Source: Streptomyces rishiriensis
Lineage (GTDB): Bacteria; Actinomycetota; Actinomycetes; Streptomycetales; Streptomycetaceae
Reading direction: 5' to 3'
DNA: 64,000 nucleotides
NCBI RefSeq assembly: GCF_030815485.1
Contig: NZ_JAUSWV010000002.1
Span: forward strand, 806,001-870,000
Shown: piece by piece, positions 34,779 to 44,041 of the stretch
Numbering within the stretch: position 1 is the first letter of the stretch
How the letters are laid out: each line of letters opens with the position of its first letter
Notes under the pieces: generated by a model
Told to the model about the DNA's origin: nothing
What the model saw: only the letters and a program-made list of their open reading frames with translations
Databases searched by the model: none
Made by a program: the position numbers and the translations under genes

Positions 34779-35669
34779 ATGGACACCGCCGTGATCCGGT
34801 CAGCGGCCGAGGCCGTCGAGGACACCGCCATGGCCGTCGGCACGGCCGGCGCCCAGCTCCCGGGCATCGAGGCACCGCGCAGCGTGGCTCCGCGGGACGC
34901 ACGGGAGCTGTCCCGTCAGTTCTTCCAGCGGCTGGCCGTGCTCGAGGAGGGGACCCACGAGTACCAGTACGCCCGCAACACCCTCATCGAGATGAACATG
35001 TCCCTGGTGCGGTTCGCGGCCGGCCGGTTCCGCGGCCGCGGGGACGACATGGAGGACATCGTCCAGACCGGGATGATCGGCCTGATCAAGGCCATCGACC
35101 GGTTCGAGGTCTCCCGCGAGGTGGAGTTCACCTCGTTCGCGCTGCCGTACATCGTCGGTGAGATCAAGCGCTTCTTCCGTGACACGACGTGGGCGGTGCA
35201 CGTCCCGCGCCGGCTGCAGGAGCTGCGCGTCGAGCTGGCCAAGGCGCGTGACGAACTCTCCAGCCGACTGGACCGGGACCCGTCCGTGCCCGAACTGGCC
35301 ACGCTGATGAACCTGGCGGAGAGCCAGGTGGTCGAGGCGCAGATCGCCGCCAACGGCTACAACTCCTCCTCGCTCGACGCGGCGCTCACCGGGGACGGTC
35401 CGGAGTACGGCGAGGCCGTCCTCGCGGACTTCATCGGCGTGGAGGAAGAGGGCCTGCGGCTCGTCGAGGACTTCCATTCGCTCGCCCCGCTGATGGCCGA
35501 GCTCAGCGACCGCGACCGGCAGATCATCCATATGCGGTTCGTGGAGGAAGCCACCCAGGCGGAGATCGGCGAGCGGCTCGGCTGCTCGCAGATGCACGTG
35601 TCCCGCCTGATCAAGCGGATCATCGCGCGACTGCGCCACGGGATGCTGGACGAGCTGGGCTGCGCCTGA
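34779..35669 (+). CDS. RNA polymerase sigma factor of the SigB/SigF family
   Basis: 296-residue group 3 sigma-70 factor. Region 2 is complete (NMSLVRFAAGRFRGRGDDMEDIVQTGMIGLIKAIDRFE, DTTWAVHVPRR) and regions 3 and 4 follow (PSVPELATLMNLAESQVVEA; LSDRDRQIIHMRFVEEATQAEIGERLGCSQMHVSRLI). This type controls general stress or development in Streptomyces and is usually held by an RsbW-type anti-sigma factor; such an ATPase is encoded convergently next door. ATG 34779 follows GGGAGGGGCGAGG. An N-terminal extension of about 50 residues precedes region 1.2/2. Confidence 0.93.
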   Translation: MDTAVIRSAAEAVEDTAMAVGTAGAQLPGIEAPRSVAPRDARELSRQFFQRLAVLEEGTHEYQYARNTLIEMNMSLVRFAAGRFRGRGDDMEDIVQTGMIGLIKAIDRFEVSREVEFTSFALPYIVGEIKRFFRDTTWAVHVPRRLQELRVELAKARDELSSRLDRDPSVPELATLMNLAESQVVEAQIAANGYNSSSLDAALTGDGPEYGEAVLADFIGVEEEGLRLVEDFHSLAPLMAELSDRDRQIIHMRFVEEATQAEIGERLGCSQMHVSRLIKRIIARLRHGMLDELGCA

Positions 35670-35672
35670 CCG

Positions 35673-35703
35673 CCGCGGGGCCCGGGGGCGTGCGCCCCCG
35701 CGG
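35673..35703. terminator. Bidirectional GC-rich terminator-like hairpin
   Basis: CCGCGGGG (35673-35680) pairs with CCCCGCGG (35696-35703), and inside it GGGGGC (35684-35689) can pair with GCCCCC (35694-35699) across a 4-base loop. It fills the gap between the convergent sigma factor and ATPase genes. No T-run follows, as is usual in Streptomyces. Confidence 0.65.
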
Positions 35704-35705
35704 TC

Positions 35706-36158
35706 CTAGGGTCCGAAGGTGAGCACGGCCCGCACCCGCTTGCCGACCGGCACCCGCTCGGCGGTGACCTCGGCCGCCACCGCGTGCACGATCTCCAGAC
35801 CGTGCCGGCCGATGCGCTCGGGGTCCTTCGGGAACCGCAGGGGCAGTGCGTCGCTGCTGTCGTAGACGCAGACCGTGACCGACAACTCCGTACCCTCCAG
35901 GTCGAGGATGTACGGCCCGTTGCTGTGCCGGTCGGCGTTGGTGATCAGCTCGCTGACCACCAGCAACACGTCACCGATGGCCCGGTCGCCGATCGTGGCG
36001 CACCACTCTGTCCTGAGCTGGTCGACGAAGTGCGCGGCGAAGGCGCGGGCGTCGGCTATGCAGCCGGGCTCACCGGTGTAGTGCGCCGCTCGCCGCAGCG
36101 GTTCCACGGGTACGTCGAAACCAGTAGGTATCACTGCCCCGTCCAGGTACTCGATCAT
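35706..36158 (-). CDS. ATP-binding protein, RsbW/SpoIIAB-like (putative anti-sigma kinase)
   Basis: 150-residue single GHKL ATPase domain. The N-box is LLVVSELITNADRHS and the G-box is GRHGLEIVHAVA; the D-box (YDSSDALP) is weak. Such small ATPases in Streptomyces act as anti-sigma factors or kinases of anti-anti-sigma proteins. Facing a SigB/F-type sigma gene, this one may antagonise that factor (inference from context; many paralogues exist). The start is ATG 36158. Confidence 0.82.
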   Translation of the reverse strand: MIEYLDGAVIPTGFDVPVEPLRRAAHYTGEPGCIADARAFAAHFVDQLRTEWCATIGDRAIGDVLLVVSELITNADRHSNGPYILDLEGTELSVTVCVYDSSDALPLRFPKDPERIGRHGLEIVHAVAAEVTAERVPVGKRVRAVLTFGP

Positions 36159-36283
36159 GCGTTTCTTCCTCGAAGGCCGGAAATGGCCGGACGCCGCTGG
36201 GTGTGCATCTGTGCTCGTACCCCGTGCCGCGCCACACAGTCCAGGTCAGTTTTTTCTCCTTTCCGGGGCCGCCGCCGGATGCT

Positions 36284-37771
36284 TCACACGGCGGTCGAGC
36301 CGGCCGCCGGGCCGGGGGCCGGAGAGCCGACGCCGGAGGAAACCGCCGAGGTCGGCGGCGAATGGCTCGTACCCTCGCCGGTCAGCGGAAGTCGCGGCGG
36401 CGAGGAGGAGCTGCCGGAGCCGCCGGACCCGCTCATGGGTTCGGACGGTGAGGTCGGCTGCGACTCGGCGCCCGGTGAGTCGGGCGCCAGGTGCTGCGAC
36501 GACCGGGACTCGGAGGGCGGGGACTCGGACGACGGGGACTCGGACGTCTGGGGTGCGAACCTTCTCGACTCCGCGCTCGACGAGGGCGAGGACGGCGGCT
36601 CCGACGACGGCGGTTCCGACGACGGCGGCGGTTCCGAGGACGGGGACGACGTGGACGACCCGGAGGAGAGCGGCAGCGGGCAGCCCGGCGGCCGGTCGGC
36701 GGGCGGCGAGACGCACGACGGGGGCGTCCGCGGACCGTCGCTCCTCGGCGCGCTCGGCGTGCTGACCGTGATGGACGGCGTGAGCTTCGCCGGCGGGCGG
36801 GTCGGCCGGTCCTGAGAAGGCCTGTCGCCCGGTCGGCGGGCGAACCAGTGATGGTCGTGTGCGGGGTCGTAGAGCACGAACACGTCGATCACGGTCACCG
36901 ACGGCTTGACCACCACGGTGGTCGCGGGACTGTACGCGGGCCACGGGTCGCCGGTCCGCTTGAATCCGGCCCGCTGGGCGAGCGGCGGGGTCAGCGGGTT
37001 GCCGCAGGCGCACCGCACCCGCGGCACGCCGTGCCGGTCGACCAGGACGGCGGTCCCGGCCTGGAGGACGGCCTGGTAGGTGGTGGCGGCGCCGTCGCGG
37101 TATCCGTGGTTGGTGACGCGGGTGTCCAGACGCAGCTGCACGGGGGTGAGGGAGCGCAGGTGGGCCGGGACCCCGGAGGGGGCGACGCCGGCCACGGAGG
37201 CGAACGCCCTGTTCTTGGCGGGATCCGCCCGGAGGGCCTTGATCTGCCGCTCGACATCACAGCTCGAGACGTTGCGGGTGCCGCCGTACAGTCCTGCGTC
37301 CCCGCCGTCGACACCGGGGACGGTGTCCGTGGGCGGGGAGGAGCCCGACGGCGCGACGGAGGCCGGCGGGAAGGAACTGTCGGTGGTGGGGGGTTCCGTG
37401 TAGGGCTCCGGGCCCGTCTTGCCGGCCGGTTGCAGGAAGACCTCGCCGACCTGGCCGGAGCCGCCTCCGCCGGATCCGCTGCCGCCTCCGTTCCCCAGGG
37501 CGAGCACCAGGGCCAGCGCCGTCACGGCCACCACCGCCGTGGTGATCAGCGCGATCCGGGCCACGGACCACCGGCCCCGGCGCGGTTCCCCGTCGCCGCC
37601 CTCCGGTGAGCCGGCGCCGGACGGCTGGGAGGGCGGGCCCGAGGGAGGTGAGGAGGGCGGACCCGAAGGCGGACCGGAGGGCGGTGGGGAGGGCGGGCCG
37701 GAAGGCGGACCCGACAGCGGGCCGGAGGGCGGGCCCGTGGGGCGGCCGGAAGACGGCGGTTCGTCGCTCAC
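36284..37771 (-). CDS. DUF6777 domain-containing membrane protein with PPSG repeats
   Basis: 495 residues. The N-terminal 50 residues are a cytoplasmic Pro/Ser/Gly repeat (GPPSGPPS units), followed by a single transmembrane segment (VARIALITTAVVAVTALALVLAL) and a Gly/Ser linker. The outside domain starts EVFLQPAGKTGPEPYTEP and contains LYGGTRNVSSCDVERQI, VRCACGNPLTPP and VIDVFVLYDP, typical of DUF6777. The last 150 residues are Ser/Pro/Glu-rich and probably disordered. GTG 37771 has GGGAG 5 bases upstream. Function unknown; an envelope-associated role is likely. Confidence 0.85.
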   Translation of the reverse strand: MSDEPPSSGRPTGPPSGPLSGPPSGPPSPPPSGPPSGPPSSPPSGPPSQPSGAGSPEGGDGEPRRGRWSVARIALITTAVVAVTALALVLALGNGGGSGSGGGGSGQVGEVFLQPAGKTGPEPYTEPPTTDSSFPPASVAPSGSSPPTDTVPGVDGGDAGLYGGTRNVSSCDVERQIKALRADPAKNRAFASVAGVAPSGVPAHLRSLTPVQLRLDTRVTNHGYRDGAATTYQAVLQAGTAVLVDRHGVPRVRCACGNPLTPPLAQRAGFKRTGDPWPAYSPATTVVVKPSVTVIDVFVLYDPAHDHHWFARRPGDRPSQDRPTRPPAKLTPSITVSTPSAPRSDGPRTPPSCVSPPADRPPGCPLPLSSGSSTSSPSSEPPPSSEPPSSEPPSSPSSSAESRRFAPQTSESPSSESPPSESRSSQHLAPDSPGAESQPTSPSEPMSGSGGSGSSSSPPRLPLTGEGTSHSPPTSAVSSGVGSPAPGPAAGSTAV

Positions 37772-37996
37772 GAGCACTCCCGACGTGGGTTTCCCGCAGC
37801 GCTTCCGCGGAGGGCCCGAGAAGTCCGGCCCGGGCCGGGCGGGCCCCGGCAGGCCCCGGCAAGGGCGACTTGCCGGATGAGCGCCGCTTTCTTCCGCAAC
37901 GCACCATTGTGTGCGCCGGTCGGGCACGGCTCGCAAGCGGGGCGCGGACGGCCCTCCCGACAGGCGCGCTCTCCTGGCGCTGCTTAGCGTGGCGGG

Positions 37997-39265
37997 GTGA
38001 GCGCGCACACCCCGCACGACCAGGCAGTTCCCCGCCACGGCTGGGTGCGGGCGTTCGTCGTGGCACTGGCGGGCCTGCTCTCCATGGGCGTGGTGGCCGC
38101 GCTGGGGCTGTGGGCGGCCGGAGCCGGGGACCTGCCGCAGGGCGCCTTCCCCCGGGTGATCGCGGCGACCGTGGTGACGAGCGTCGGCGGCACCGTCGAG
38201 ATCACCGGCGACGCCGGTGGGCTCGCCGACACCCGGGCCGGTCTGACGGTGATCCCGCTGTCCGTCACCCTCGTCGGGGCGCTCGTGGTGGGCGCCGGAT
38301 TCCTGCGGCCGCTGCGCCACCGGGCGGTGGCGGGAGCGGCGGAACTGGCCGGATGGGCGGCCCGGATCGCCGTGGTGTGGCTTCTCGGCCTCCTCGGCTG
38401 GTCCCTGGCCGCACGGCAGACCTTCGCCATTCCGCTCGGTGACGACACGCTGAGCGACCTGGGCGAACTGTTCGACGTCAGCCCCGAGGCCGGCTTCACG
38501 ACGGACGTCCCCGTCACGCTCCTCGTCGGGCTCGTGTGGCTGGCGGGTGTGCTGGTGCTGGCGCTGCTGGTCTCGCCCGGGGCTCCGTTGCCGCCACGGC
38601 TGCTGCGTCTGCACCGGTCGGTGCGGCCGGCCGCCCACGCGATGGTCCTGCTGCTGCTCTGCTGTGTCGTCCTGGGCCTCGTCGTCGCGCTCGTCGTCGC
38701 GGCCGGCCGGGGGCACGCCGCCGAGACCTCGGCCGTGATCCTGCTCGGTCTGCCCAATCTGGTGTGGCTCGCGTTCACGATCGGGCTGGGCGCCACCTGG
38801 AACGGCCGGGTCGAGGGTCCGTTCGGGCTGCCGATGCCGCGGGTGCTGGACGAGGTGCTGCGCGGCCCGGACGACGCCCGGCTGAATCTCGCCACCCTCG
38901 CCGAGCACGACAGCCGCGTGTGGTGGCTCGTGGCCGTGGACGCGGCCCTGCTGTCGGTGGCCGCGTTCGTGATGGCGGCCCACTCCCCCGCCGGGACGCG
39001 CGCCTGGCGGCACGCGGTGCGTATGGCGGTGGCCCTGGTGCTCACGGTGCTGATGATCTGTCTGGTGGGCCGGATCTCGGCTCATTACGGCCTTTCCGTG
39101 CTCGGCATCGGCGACCTGGGCGGCGACCTGTCCGGGGAGCTGTACCTGCGTCCCGAGGTGTGGCCGGCGCTGGGTCTCGCCGCGCTGTGGGGGCTGGCCG
39201 CCGGTTTCCTGGGCGGGCTGCTGGCCGGGGTGGCGCGCCGCCGGGGCGGGGCGGGGCGCCGCTGA
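37997..39265 (+). CDS. Streptophobe family integral membrane protein
   Basis: 422 residues with about ten hydrophobic segments and short loops, for example FVVALAGLLSMGVVAALGLW, LVGLVWLAGVLVLALLV and LALVLTVLMICLVGRI. The family is restricted to streptomycetes and relatives and has no known biochemical role. GTG at 37997 gives the usual N-terminus. It is divergent from the DUF6777 gene (225 bases between, no recognisable sites), and the two membrane families often sit together. It converges with the kinase operon, with 127 bases of GGGACGCCTCGGCCCC-type short repeats between. Confidence 0.82.
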   Translation: MSAHTPHDQAVPRHGWVRAFVVALAGLLSMGVVAALGLWAAGAGDLPQGAFPRVIAATVVTSVGGTVEITGDAGGLADTRAGLTVIPLSVTLVGALVVGAGFLRPLRHRAVAGAAELAGWAARIAVVWLLGLLGWSLAARQTFAIPLGDDTLSDLGELFDVSPEAGFTTDVPVTLLVGLVWLAGVLVLALLVSPGAPLPPRLLRLHRSVRPAAHAMVLLLLCCVVLGLVVALVVAAGRGHAAETSAVILLGLPNLVWLAFTIGLGATWNGRVEGPFGLPMPRVLDEVLRGPDDARLNLATLAEHDSRVWWLVAVDAALLSVAAFVMAAHSPAGTRAWRHAVRMAVALVLTVLMICLVGRISAHYGLSVLGIGDLGGDLSGELYLRPEVWPALGLAALWGLAAGFLGGLLAGVARRRGGAGRR

Positions 39266-39392
39266 CAGCGGTGGCGAATTCCTCGGATCCCCGGGACCCC
39301 TCGGCCCCCGGGACGCCTCGGCCCCCGGGGCCCCTCGACCACCGGCATCCCTCCGATCACCAGGGCCGCCCAGGTCGCTCGTGGCCTTCCGG

Positions 39393-40379
39393 TCACTCGG
39401 GACCGAGCGGGTGGAAGACCGGCCGTGCCCAGCTCGGAGGCTGGGGCGGCGAAGCCGGCGCGCCGGCCGCCAGTTCCGTCGGCGGATGAGCGAGCCCGAT
39501 GCCGCCGCCCGCCGCCGGCCTCAGCCCGGCGACGAAGGCGCCGCAGGTGGGGTGGCGTGCCTCGGGAGTCTTGGCGAGGGCCCGGGCGAACACCGCGTCC
39601 AGGTACGGGGGCAGGTCGGGGCGGACCTCCGTCAGCGGGGGCGGATCGGCGTTCTGGTGGGCCCAGAGCAGGGCCACGTCGTCGTCGCGCAGGAAGGGCG
39701 GACGGCCCGCGAGGCACTCGTAGACCACGCAGGCGAGGCCGTAGACGTCGCAGCGGCCGTCGACCGGTTGCCCGGAGATCTGCTCGGGGGCGACGTAGTC
39801 GAGGGTGCCGACGAACTGGCCCACCGAGGTGAAGCCGGTCAGGGAGAGCGACTTCTTCGTCAGGCCGAAGTCGGTGAGGTAGACGTGCTCGGGATGGTCA
39901 CTGTCGGTGCCCCGGGCGACGAGGACGTTGCCGGGTTTGACGTCCCGGTGGACCAGCCCGTGCTCATGGGCTGCGTCCAGCGCGGAGGCGACCTGCGCGG
40001 CGATGCGGACGGCGGTCGCCGGGGGCAGCGGACCCTCCCGGTCGAGGAGGTGGCGCAGATCGCTCCCCTCGACGTACCGCATGGCGATGTACAGGACGCC
40101 GTCCGTCTCGTCCGCCTCGAAGACGGGCACGATGTGCGGGTGGTCGATGGCGGCCGCCACCCGCGACTCATGGGTGAAGCGCTTGCGGAACACGTCGTTG
40201 CGGGCCAGCTCCGGGGCGAGCAGTTTGAGCGCGACGGTCCGGTCCAGCCGCAGGTCGTGGGCGCGGTACACGACGGCCATGCCGCCGCGTCCGATCTCGC
40301 TCTCGACGCGGTACCCGGCGATGCGCCGGCCGACCAGCTCGGAGGGCCGGCCGGAGAAGGGGGTCGTTCCGCGGGTCAT
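39393..40379 (-). CDS. Active-type Ser/Thr protein kinase
   Basis: 328-residue soluble Hanks-type kinase with all catalytic motifs: glycine loop IGRGGMAVVY, VALKLL lysine, HRDVKPGN catalytic loop, DFG in YLTDFGLTKK, activation-segment Thr/Ser residues (SLSLTGFTSVGQFVGTLDY) and APEQ. No transmembrane segment follows; the last 40 residues are a Pro-rich tail. The ATG at 40379 overlaps the stop of the SH3-like gene (ATGA) and GGGGAG lies upstream. It is the third gene of an operon with an FHA-ABC exporter, whose FHA domains are natural readers of its phospho-threonines. Confidence 0.93.
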   Translation of the reverse strand: MTRGTTPFSGRPSELVGRRIAGYRVESEIGRGGMAVVYRAHDLRLDRTVALKLLAPELARNDVFRKRFTHESRVAAAIDHPHIVPVFEADETDGVLYIAMRYVEGSDLRHLLDREGPLPPATAVRIAAQVASALDAAHEHGLVHRDVKPGNVLVARGTDSDHPEHVYLTDFGLTKKSLSLTGFTSVGQFVGTLDYVAPEQISGQPVDGRCDVYGLACVVYECLAGRPPFLRDDDVALLWAHQNADPPPLTEVRPDLPPYLDAVFARALAKTPEARHPTCGAFVAGLRPAAGGGIGLAHPPTELAAGAPASPPQPPSWARPVFHPLGPE

Positions 40380-40924
40380 CCCGCTCCCCGGTCGGGGTTC
40401 ACGATGCGGGTGGCGGTGTGGCCACGATCCTCCGCCGCGTCCGGCGCCCGGTCGGTCGCGTAGGTGCTGAGTCGGGTGCCGTCGCCGTACAGCCAGCGCT
40501 CTCGCGCCGGGTCGTACAGCCACACGTCCTCGCCGTCGACGACCACGCCGATCCGCAGACCGCGGGTGCGGCGCCGGAAGGACTCGCCGTCGAGGCCGGC
40601 GTCGGCCAGTTCCTCCACCGCCGCCCGGTACCGGGCGAGCGCCCGCTCGGCCCGGCCGAGGAGCGGGCGCGGGTCGGCGGCGGTCGCGAGCGGGGCGTCG
40701 GAACGGGGCGGGTCCTGGGGTACGGCGACCAGATAGCGGGCGTCGACCCAGGCCGACCAGCCGTTGGAGCACAGGACGCGCCCCCAGTCGCCGCGTCGCT
40801 CCTCCAGCCGTACGGGCAGCAGCGGATCGAGGGGAACGGTGGGGCGGGCCGGGTCGGGGGCCTCCCAGGCGGGCATGCCGTGCTGAGGGACCACGTGGGT
40901 GGGCCGGAATCCGGGCGTCGTCAT
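40376..40924 (-). CDS. SH3-like domain protein of the kinase/ABC operon
   Basis: 182-residue soluble protein. Residues about 33-75 (LLPVRLEERRGDWGRVLCSNGWSAWVDARYLV) look like a bacterial SH3 domain. The remainder is a helical region (LLGRAERALARYRAAVEELADAG) followed by a strand-rich segment (IGVVVDGEDVWLYDPARERWLYGDG). No family name is certain. It starts 8 bases after the ABC gene stop and its TGA overlaps the kinase ATG, so it is translated with both. It may be an adaptor between kinase and exporter (inference). Confidence 0.78.
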   Translation of the reverse strand: MTTPGFRPTHVVPQHGMPAWEAPDPARPTVPLDPLLPVRLEERRGDWGRVLCSNGWSAWVDARYLVAVPQDPPRSDAPLATAADPRPLLGRAERALARYRAAVEELADAGLDGESFRRRTRGLRIGVVVDGEDVWLYDPARERWLYGDGTRLSTYATDRAPDAAEDRGHTATRIVNPDRGAG

Positions 40925-40932
40925 GGGCCGCC

Positions 40933-43272
40933 CTACTTCCGCATCACGGCGGGTTCGTGCCGGCGCAGCAGCCGGGAGACGAGGATTCCGCAGAGCGCCG
41001 AGAGCACGACGAGCATGCCCACGTCGAGCAACCACACGGCCGCCGCGTGCTCGAACAGCGGATCGGCGGTGATCTCCCCGGGCACGATCCCGGCCAGCCC
41101 GATGGTGCCGGCCATCGCGCCGAGCGCCCACCGCGCGGGCACCAGCCACGACAGCTGTTCCAGACCGGGCACGCCGTCCAGGGTCAGCAGCGCCCCGCAG
41201 AAGACGACCTGGACGATGGCGAGCAGGACGAGCAGCGGCATCGTCACCTCCTCCTTGTGGACCAGCGCCGAGATCAGCAGGCCGAGCATCATCGCCGTGA
41301 AGGCGAGCAGGGCCACGGCGACCGTGATCTCGACCAGGGGCGGCATCAGGACGCCCTCGCCTCCGGGGGCGTTGAGGTCGACGCCGAGCAGGGCGACCAG
41401 GGTGAGCACCACCGCCTGTACGACGGTCACCGTGCCGAGGACGACGACCTTGGACATCAGGTACGCCGATCTGGACAGGCCGACGGCGCGTTCGCGCTGG
41501 TAGATCACGCGTTCCTTGACGAGTTCGCGCACGGCGTTGGCCGCTCCGGTGAGGACACCGCCGACGCACAGGATGAGCAGCACGTTCATCGCGTGCTCCC
41601 GGTCGAGCTCGCCGCCGGACAGGGCGCGGGCCATGGCGCCCATGACGAACGGAAGCGCGATCATGATCGCGAGGAAGGTGCGGTCGGCGGCGAGCGCGGT
41701 CGCGTAGCGGCGGACCAGGGTGCCGAGCTGGGCGCGTCTGCTGCGGGGCCGGGGCGGCGGCAGCATGATCACCGGGCCGGAGCGGGGCAGCCGGGGCTGT
41801 TCGCTGTCGTTGACGACGTACTGCCGCCGGAACGGCGAGTCGCGGTACTCCCCCGCCCAGTCCCGGTCCTGATCACGGTCGAAGGCCTCGAAGGCCTCCG
41901 GCCACTGTTCGAAACCGAAGAAGGCGAGGGCGTCCTCGGGCGGTCCGTAGTAGGCGACCCTGCCGCCCGGCGCGAGCACCAGCAGCCGGTCGCAGACGTC
42001 GAGGCTGAGGACGCTGTGCGTGACGACGATGACGGTACGGCCGTCGTCGGCGAGGCCGCGCAGCATGTGCATCACCGAGCGGTCCATGCCCGGGTCGAGG
42101 CCCGAGGTCGGCTCGTCCAGGAAGAGCAGCGAGGGCTTGGTCAGCAGTTCCAGGGCCACGCTGACGCGCTTGCGCTGGCCGCCGGAGAGGCTGTGCACGG
42201 GCTGGTCGGCGCGCTGTTCGAGGCCGAGTTCGCGGATGACCTCCGCGACCCGATCACGGCGCTCGGTCTTGGCGGTGTCCTGCGGGAAGCGCAGCTCGGC
42301 GGCGTAGGCCAGCGCGCTGCGCACGGTCAGCTGGGCGTGCAGGATGTCGTCCTGCGGGACCAGTCCGATGCGCTGGCGCAGCTCGGCGTAGTCGCGGTAG
42401 AGGTCGCGGCCGTCGTACACGACCGTGCCGTGACCGGCGGGACGCTGGCCGGTGAGGGCGCCCAGCAGCGTGGACTTGCCGGCGCCGCTGGGGCCGACGA
42501 CCGCGAGCAGGCACTTCTCCCCCACCGGGAAGGACACGTGGTCGAGCAGCACCTTGCGGCCCCGGTCCACGGCGACCGTCAGGTCCTGTACGTCGAGGGA
42601 GACCTCGCCGGTGTCGACGTACTCCTGGAGCTGATCGCCGACGAGGCAGAAGTCCGAGTGCCCGATGCCGACGATGTCGCCGGGGTCGAGCGGAGCCCGG
42701 GTGACGGGCAGCCCGTTGAGGTAGGTCCCGTTGTGGCTGCCGAGGTCGACGATCTCGTGGCCGCCCCCGGGCAGCGCGCGCAGCTCCGCGTGCCGGCGCG
42801 AGACGACGAGGTCGTCGACGACGAGGTCGTTGTCGGCGGCCCGGCCGATGCGGACGGTGCGCGAAGGCAGCGGCCGCACGGTGGTGGGCTCCCGGAAGGT
42901 GCCCGTCACGCCGGGCATGGAGACCGCCGACGGACGTTGCGCCACAGGCGGGGGACGGCCCGAGAGGACCAGGTACGGGCCGTCGTCCGGGCTGCCGATG
43001 CGGATCACGCTGCCGGGTCCGACGCACCGCTCGCGGACGCGCAGGCCGTCGGTGTACGTGCCGTTGGTGCTGTGTTCGTCGGCGAGGGTCCAGTGGTCGC
43101 CGTCGGGCCGGAGCACCGCGTGGTGCCAGGAGACGCGGGTGTCGTCGACGACGATGTCGCTGAGCGGGTCCCGTCCGATGCGGTAGTCGTGGCCCGGGAT
43201 CAGCACGCTGGAGCCCGTCTCGGTCTCCAGCACGAGTTCGGGCGCGGTCGAGGAGACCGGTCGCTCCACCAT
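40933..43272 (-). CDS. ABC transporter with two FHA domains fused to ATPase and ABC2 membrane domain
   Basis: 779 residues in the order FHA1 (about 20-105; YRIGRDPLSDIVV, SWHHA, NGTY), FHA2 (about 135-215; VRIGRAADNDLVV, SRRHA, NGTY), ABC ATPase (about 225-450) and a six-helix ABC2 permease (about 520-770). The ATPase has Walker A GPSGAGKST, signature LSGGQRKRV, Walker B LLFLDEPTSGLD and the H-loop VVTHS. The architecture equals mycobacterial Rv1747 and the ABCG exporters. FHA domains bind phospho-threonine, so transport is probably controlled by the kinase encoded downstream. Start ATG 43272. Confidence 0.94.
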   Translation of the reverse strand: MVERPVSSTAPELVLETETGSSVLIPGHDYRIGRDPLSDIVVDDTRVSWHHAVLRPDGDHWTLADEHSTNGTYTDGLRVRERCVGPGSVIRIGSPDDGPYLVLSGRPPPVAQRPSAVSMPGVTGTFREPTTVRPLPSRTVRIGRAADNDLVVDDLVVSRRHAELRALPGGGHEIVDLGSHNGTYLNGLPVTRAPLDPGDIVGIGHSDFCLVGDQLQEYVDTGEVSLDVQDLTVAVDRGRKVLLDHVSFPVGEKCLLAVVGPSGAGKSTLLGALTGQRPAGHGTVVYDGRDLYRDYAELRQRIGLVPQDDILHAQLTVRSALAYAAELRFPQDTAKTERRDRVAEVIRELGLEQRADQPVHSLSGGQRKRVSVALELLTKPSLLFLDEPTSGLDPGMDRSVMHMLRGLADDGRTVIVVTHSVLSLDVCDRLLVLAPGGRVAYYGPPEDALAFFGFEQWPEAFEAFDRDQDRDWAGEYRDSPFRRQYVVNDSEQPRLPRSGPVIMLPPPRPRSRRAQLGTLVRRYATALAADRTFLAIMIALPFVMGAMARALSGGELDREHAMNVLLILCVGGVLTGAANAVRELVKERVIYQRERAVGLSRSAYLMSKVVVLGTVTVVQAVVLTLVALLGVDLNAPGGEGVLMPPLVEITVAVALLAFTAMMLGLLISALVHKEEVTMPLLVLLAIVQVVFCGALLTLDGVPGLEQLSWLVPARWALGAMAGTIGLAGIVPGEITADPLFEHAAAVWLLDVGMLVVLSALCGILVSRLLRRHEPAVMRK

Positions 43273-43322
43273 GCCCGAATTCTATCGATTCGCACCCTCG
43301 TGTGCCCAATGGGCGGCCGGGC

Positions 43323-43733
43323 TCAGCCGACGGGCAGGAAGAGCGCCGGGACGGTCCGCTGCATCCGCAGCGCGTCGACGGATTCGGCGAGCAGCTCGTA
43401 CTCGGTGGTCTCGTCACTGATCGCGATCCGCACCAGCCGGCCACCCGCCAACTCGTCGGCGACCAGCTCCTGCCGGCCCGTGTCGGCACACCAGGCCCGC
43501 AGCAGTTCGGGTACGTCCGGCACATTGTCGGCGACGGGGACCAGGGCGCCCTGCGGGATGTGCTCGCTCTCGGGCCGCGGATCCAGCCGTTCGGCCATCC
43601 AGGAGGCGCGGTCCCGCAGCCACCACAGGGCGAGCGCCAGTGTCGGGGCACGATAGGTGCCGAGCGGTACGCCGATCCGCCGGCCGTCGCAGACGCCGTA
43701 TGCGGTGACATGGCACAGGAATTCGTCGTGCAC
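43323..43733 (-). CDS. Hypothetical protein
   Basis: 136-residue protein of unknown family. It starts HDEFLCHVTAYGVCDGRRIGVPLGTYRAPTLALALWWLRDRAS and looks like a compact alpha/beta domain without signal peptide or membrane span. The GTG at 43733 is chosen because GGGGGAG lies 6 bases upstream; the frame is open further upstream without coding character. It lies 50 bases upstream of the FHA-ABC gene on the same strand and could belong to that operon. Confidence 0.65.
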   Translation of the reverse strand: MHDEFLCHVTAYGVCDGRRIGVPLGTYRAPTLALALWWLRDRASWMAERLDPRPESEHIPQGALVPVADNVPDVPELLRAWCADTGRQELVADELAGGRLVRIAISDETTEYELLAESVDALRMQRTVPALFLPVG

Positions 43734-44041
43734 GTTTCTCTCCCCCGGTGCTCGCCGGCCGGTCGTGCCTCGCTTTCCGTGCGGCTCCTGTGGGGTGAAC
43801 TGCCCCTGACCTTCGAGTATGTTCACTACTGAAACACTGTCACCATGACTTTCCGGCCAGTCTCTTGGCATATTCCGTGCCGTTCATGGCCGAAATGCTG
43901 CGAGCACCGGAGTCCGTCGTCATTACCCGCGAGGTAATCGACCCGGGCGGCGGGTGCGGGGAAGCTGGTCACACCGGATCGGCGAATACCGAAATCCGGG
44001 TCCTGACCAGTATCGATGACCTCATTGGAGGCCGATTCACG
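43734..44041 (+). other. Intergenic region before the SnoaL-like gene
   Basis: About 308 bases without an acceptable gene. The segment 43815-43875 is noticeably AT-richer, with TGTTCACTACTGAAACACTG, and may carry divergent promoters. GGAGG at 44026-44030 is the likely ribosome-binding site of the next gene, at a long 11-base spacing. Confidence 0.45.

Noticed and set aside
36367..36396. LPLTGE motif in the DUF6777 protein resembling a sortase signal
   Set aside because: No hydrophobic segment or positive tail follows; the protein ends in a Ser/Pro-rich region, so it is not a sorting signal.
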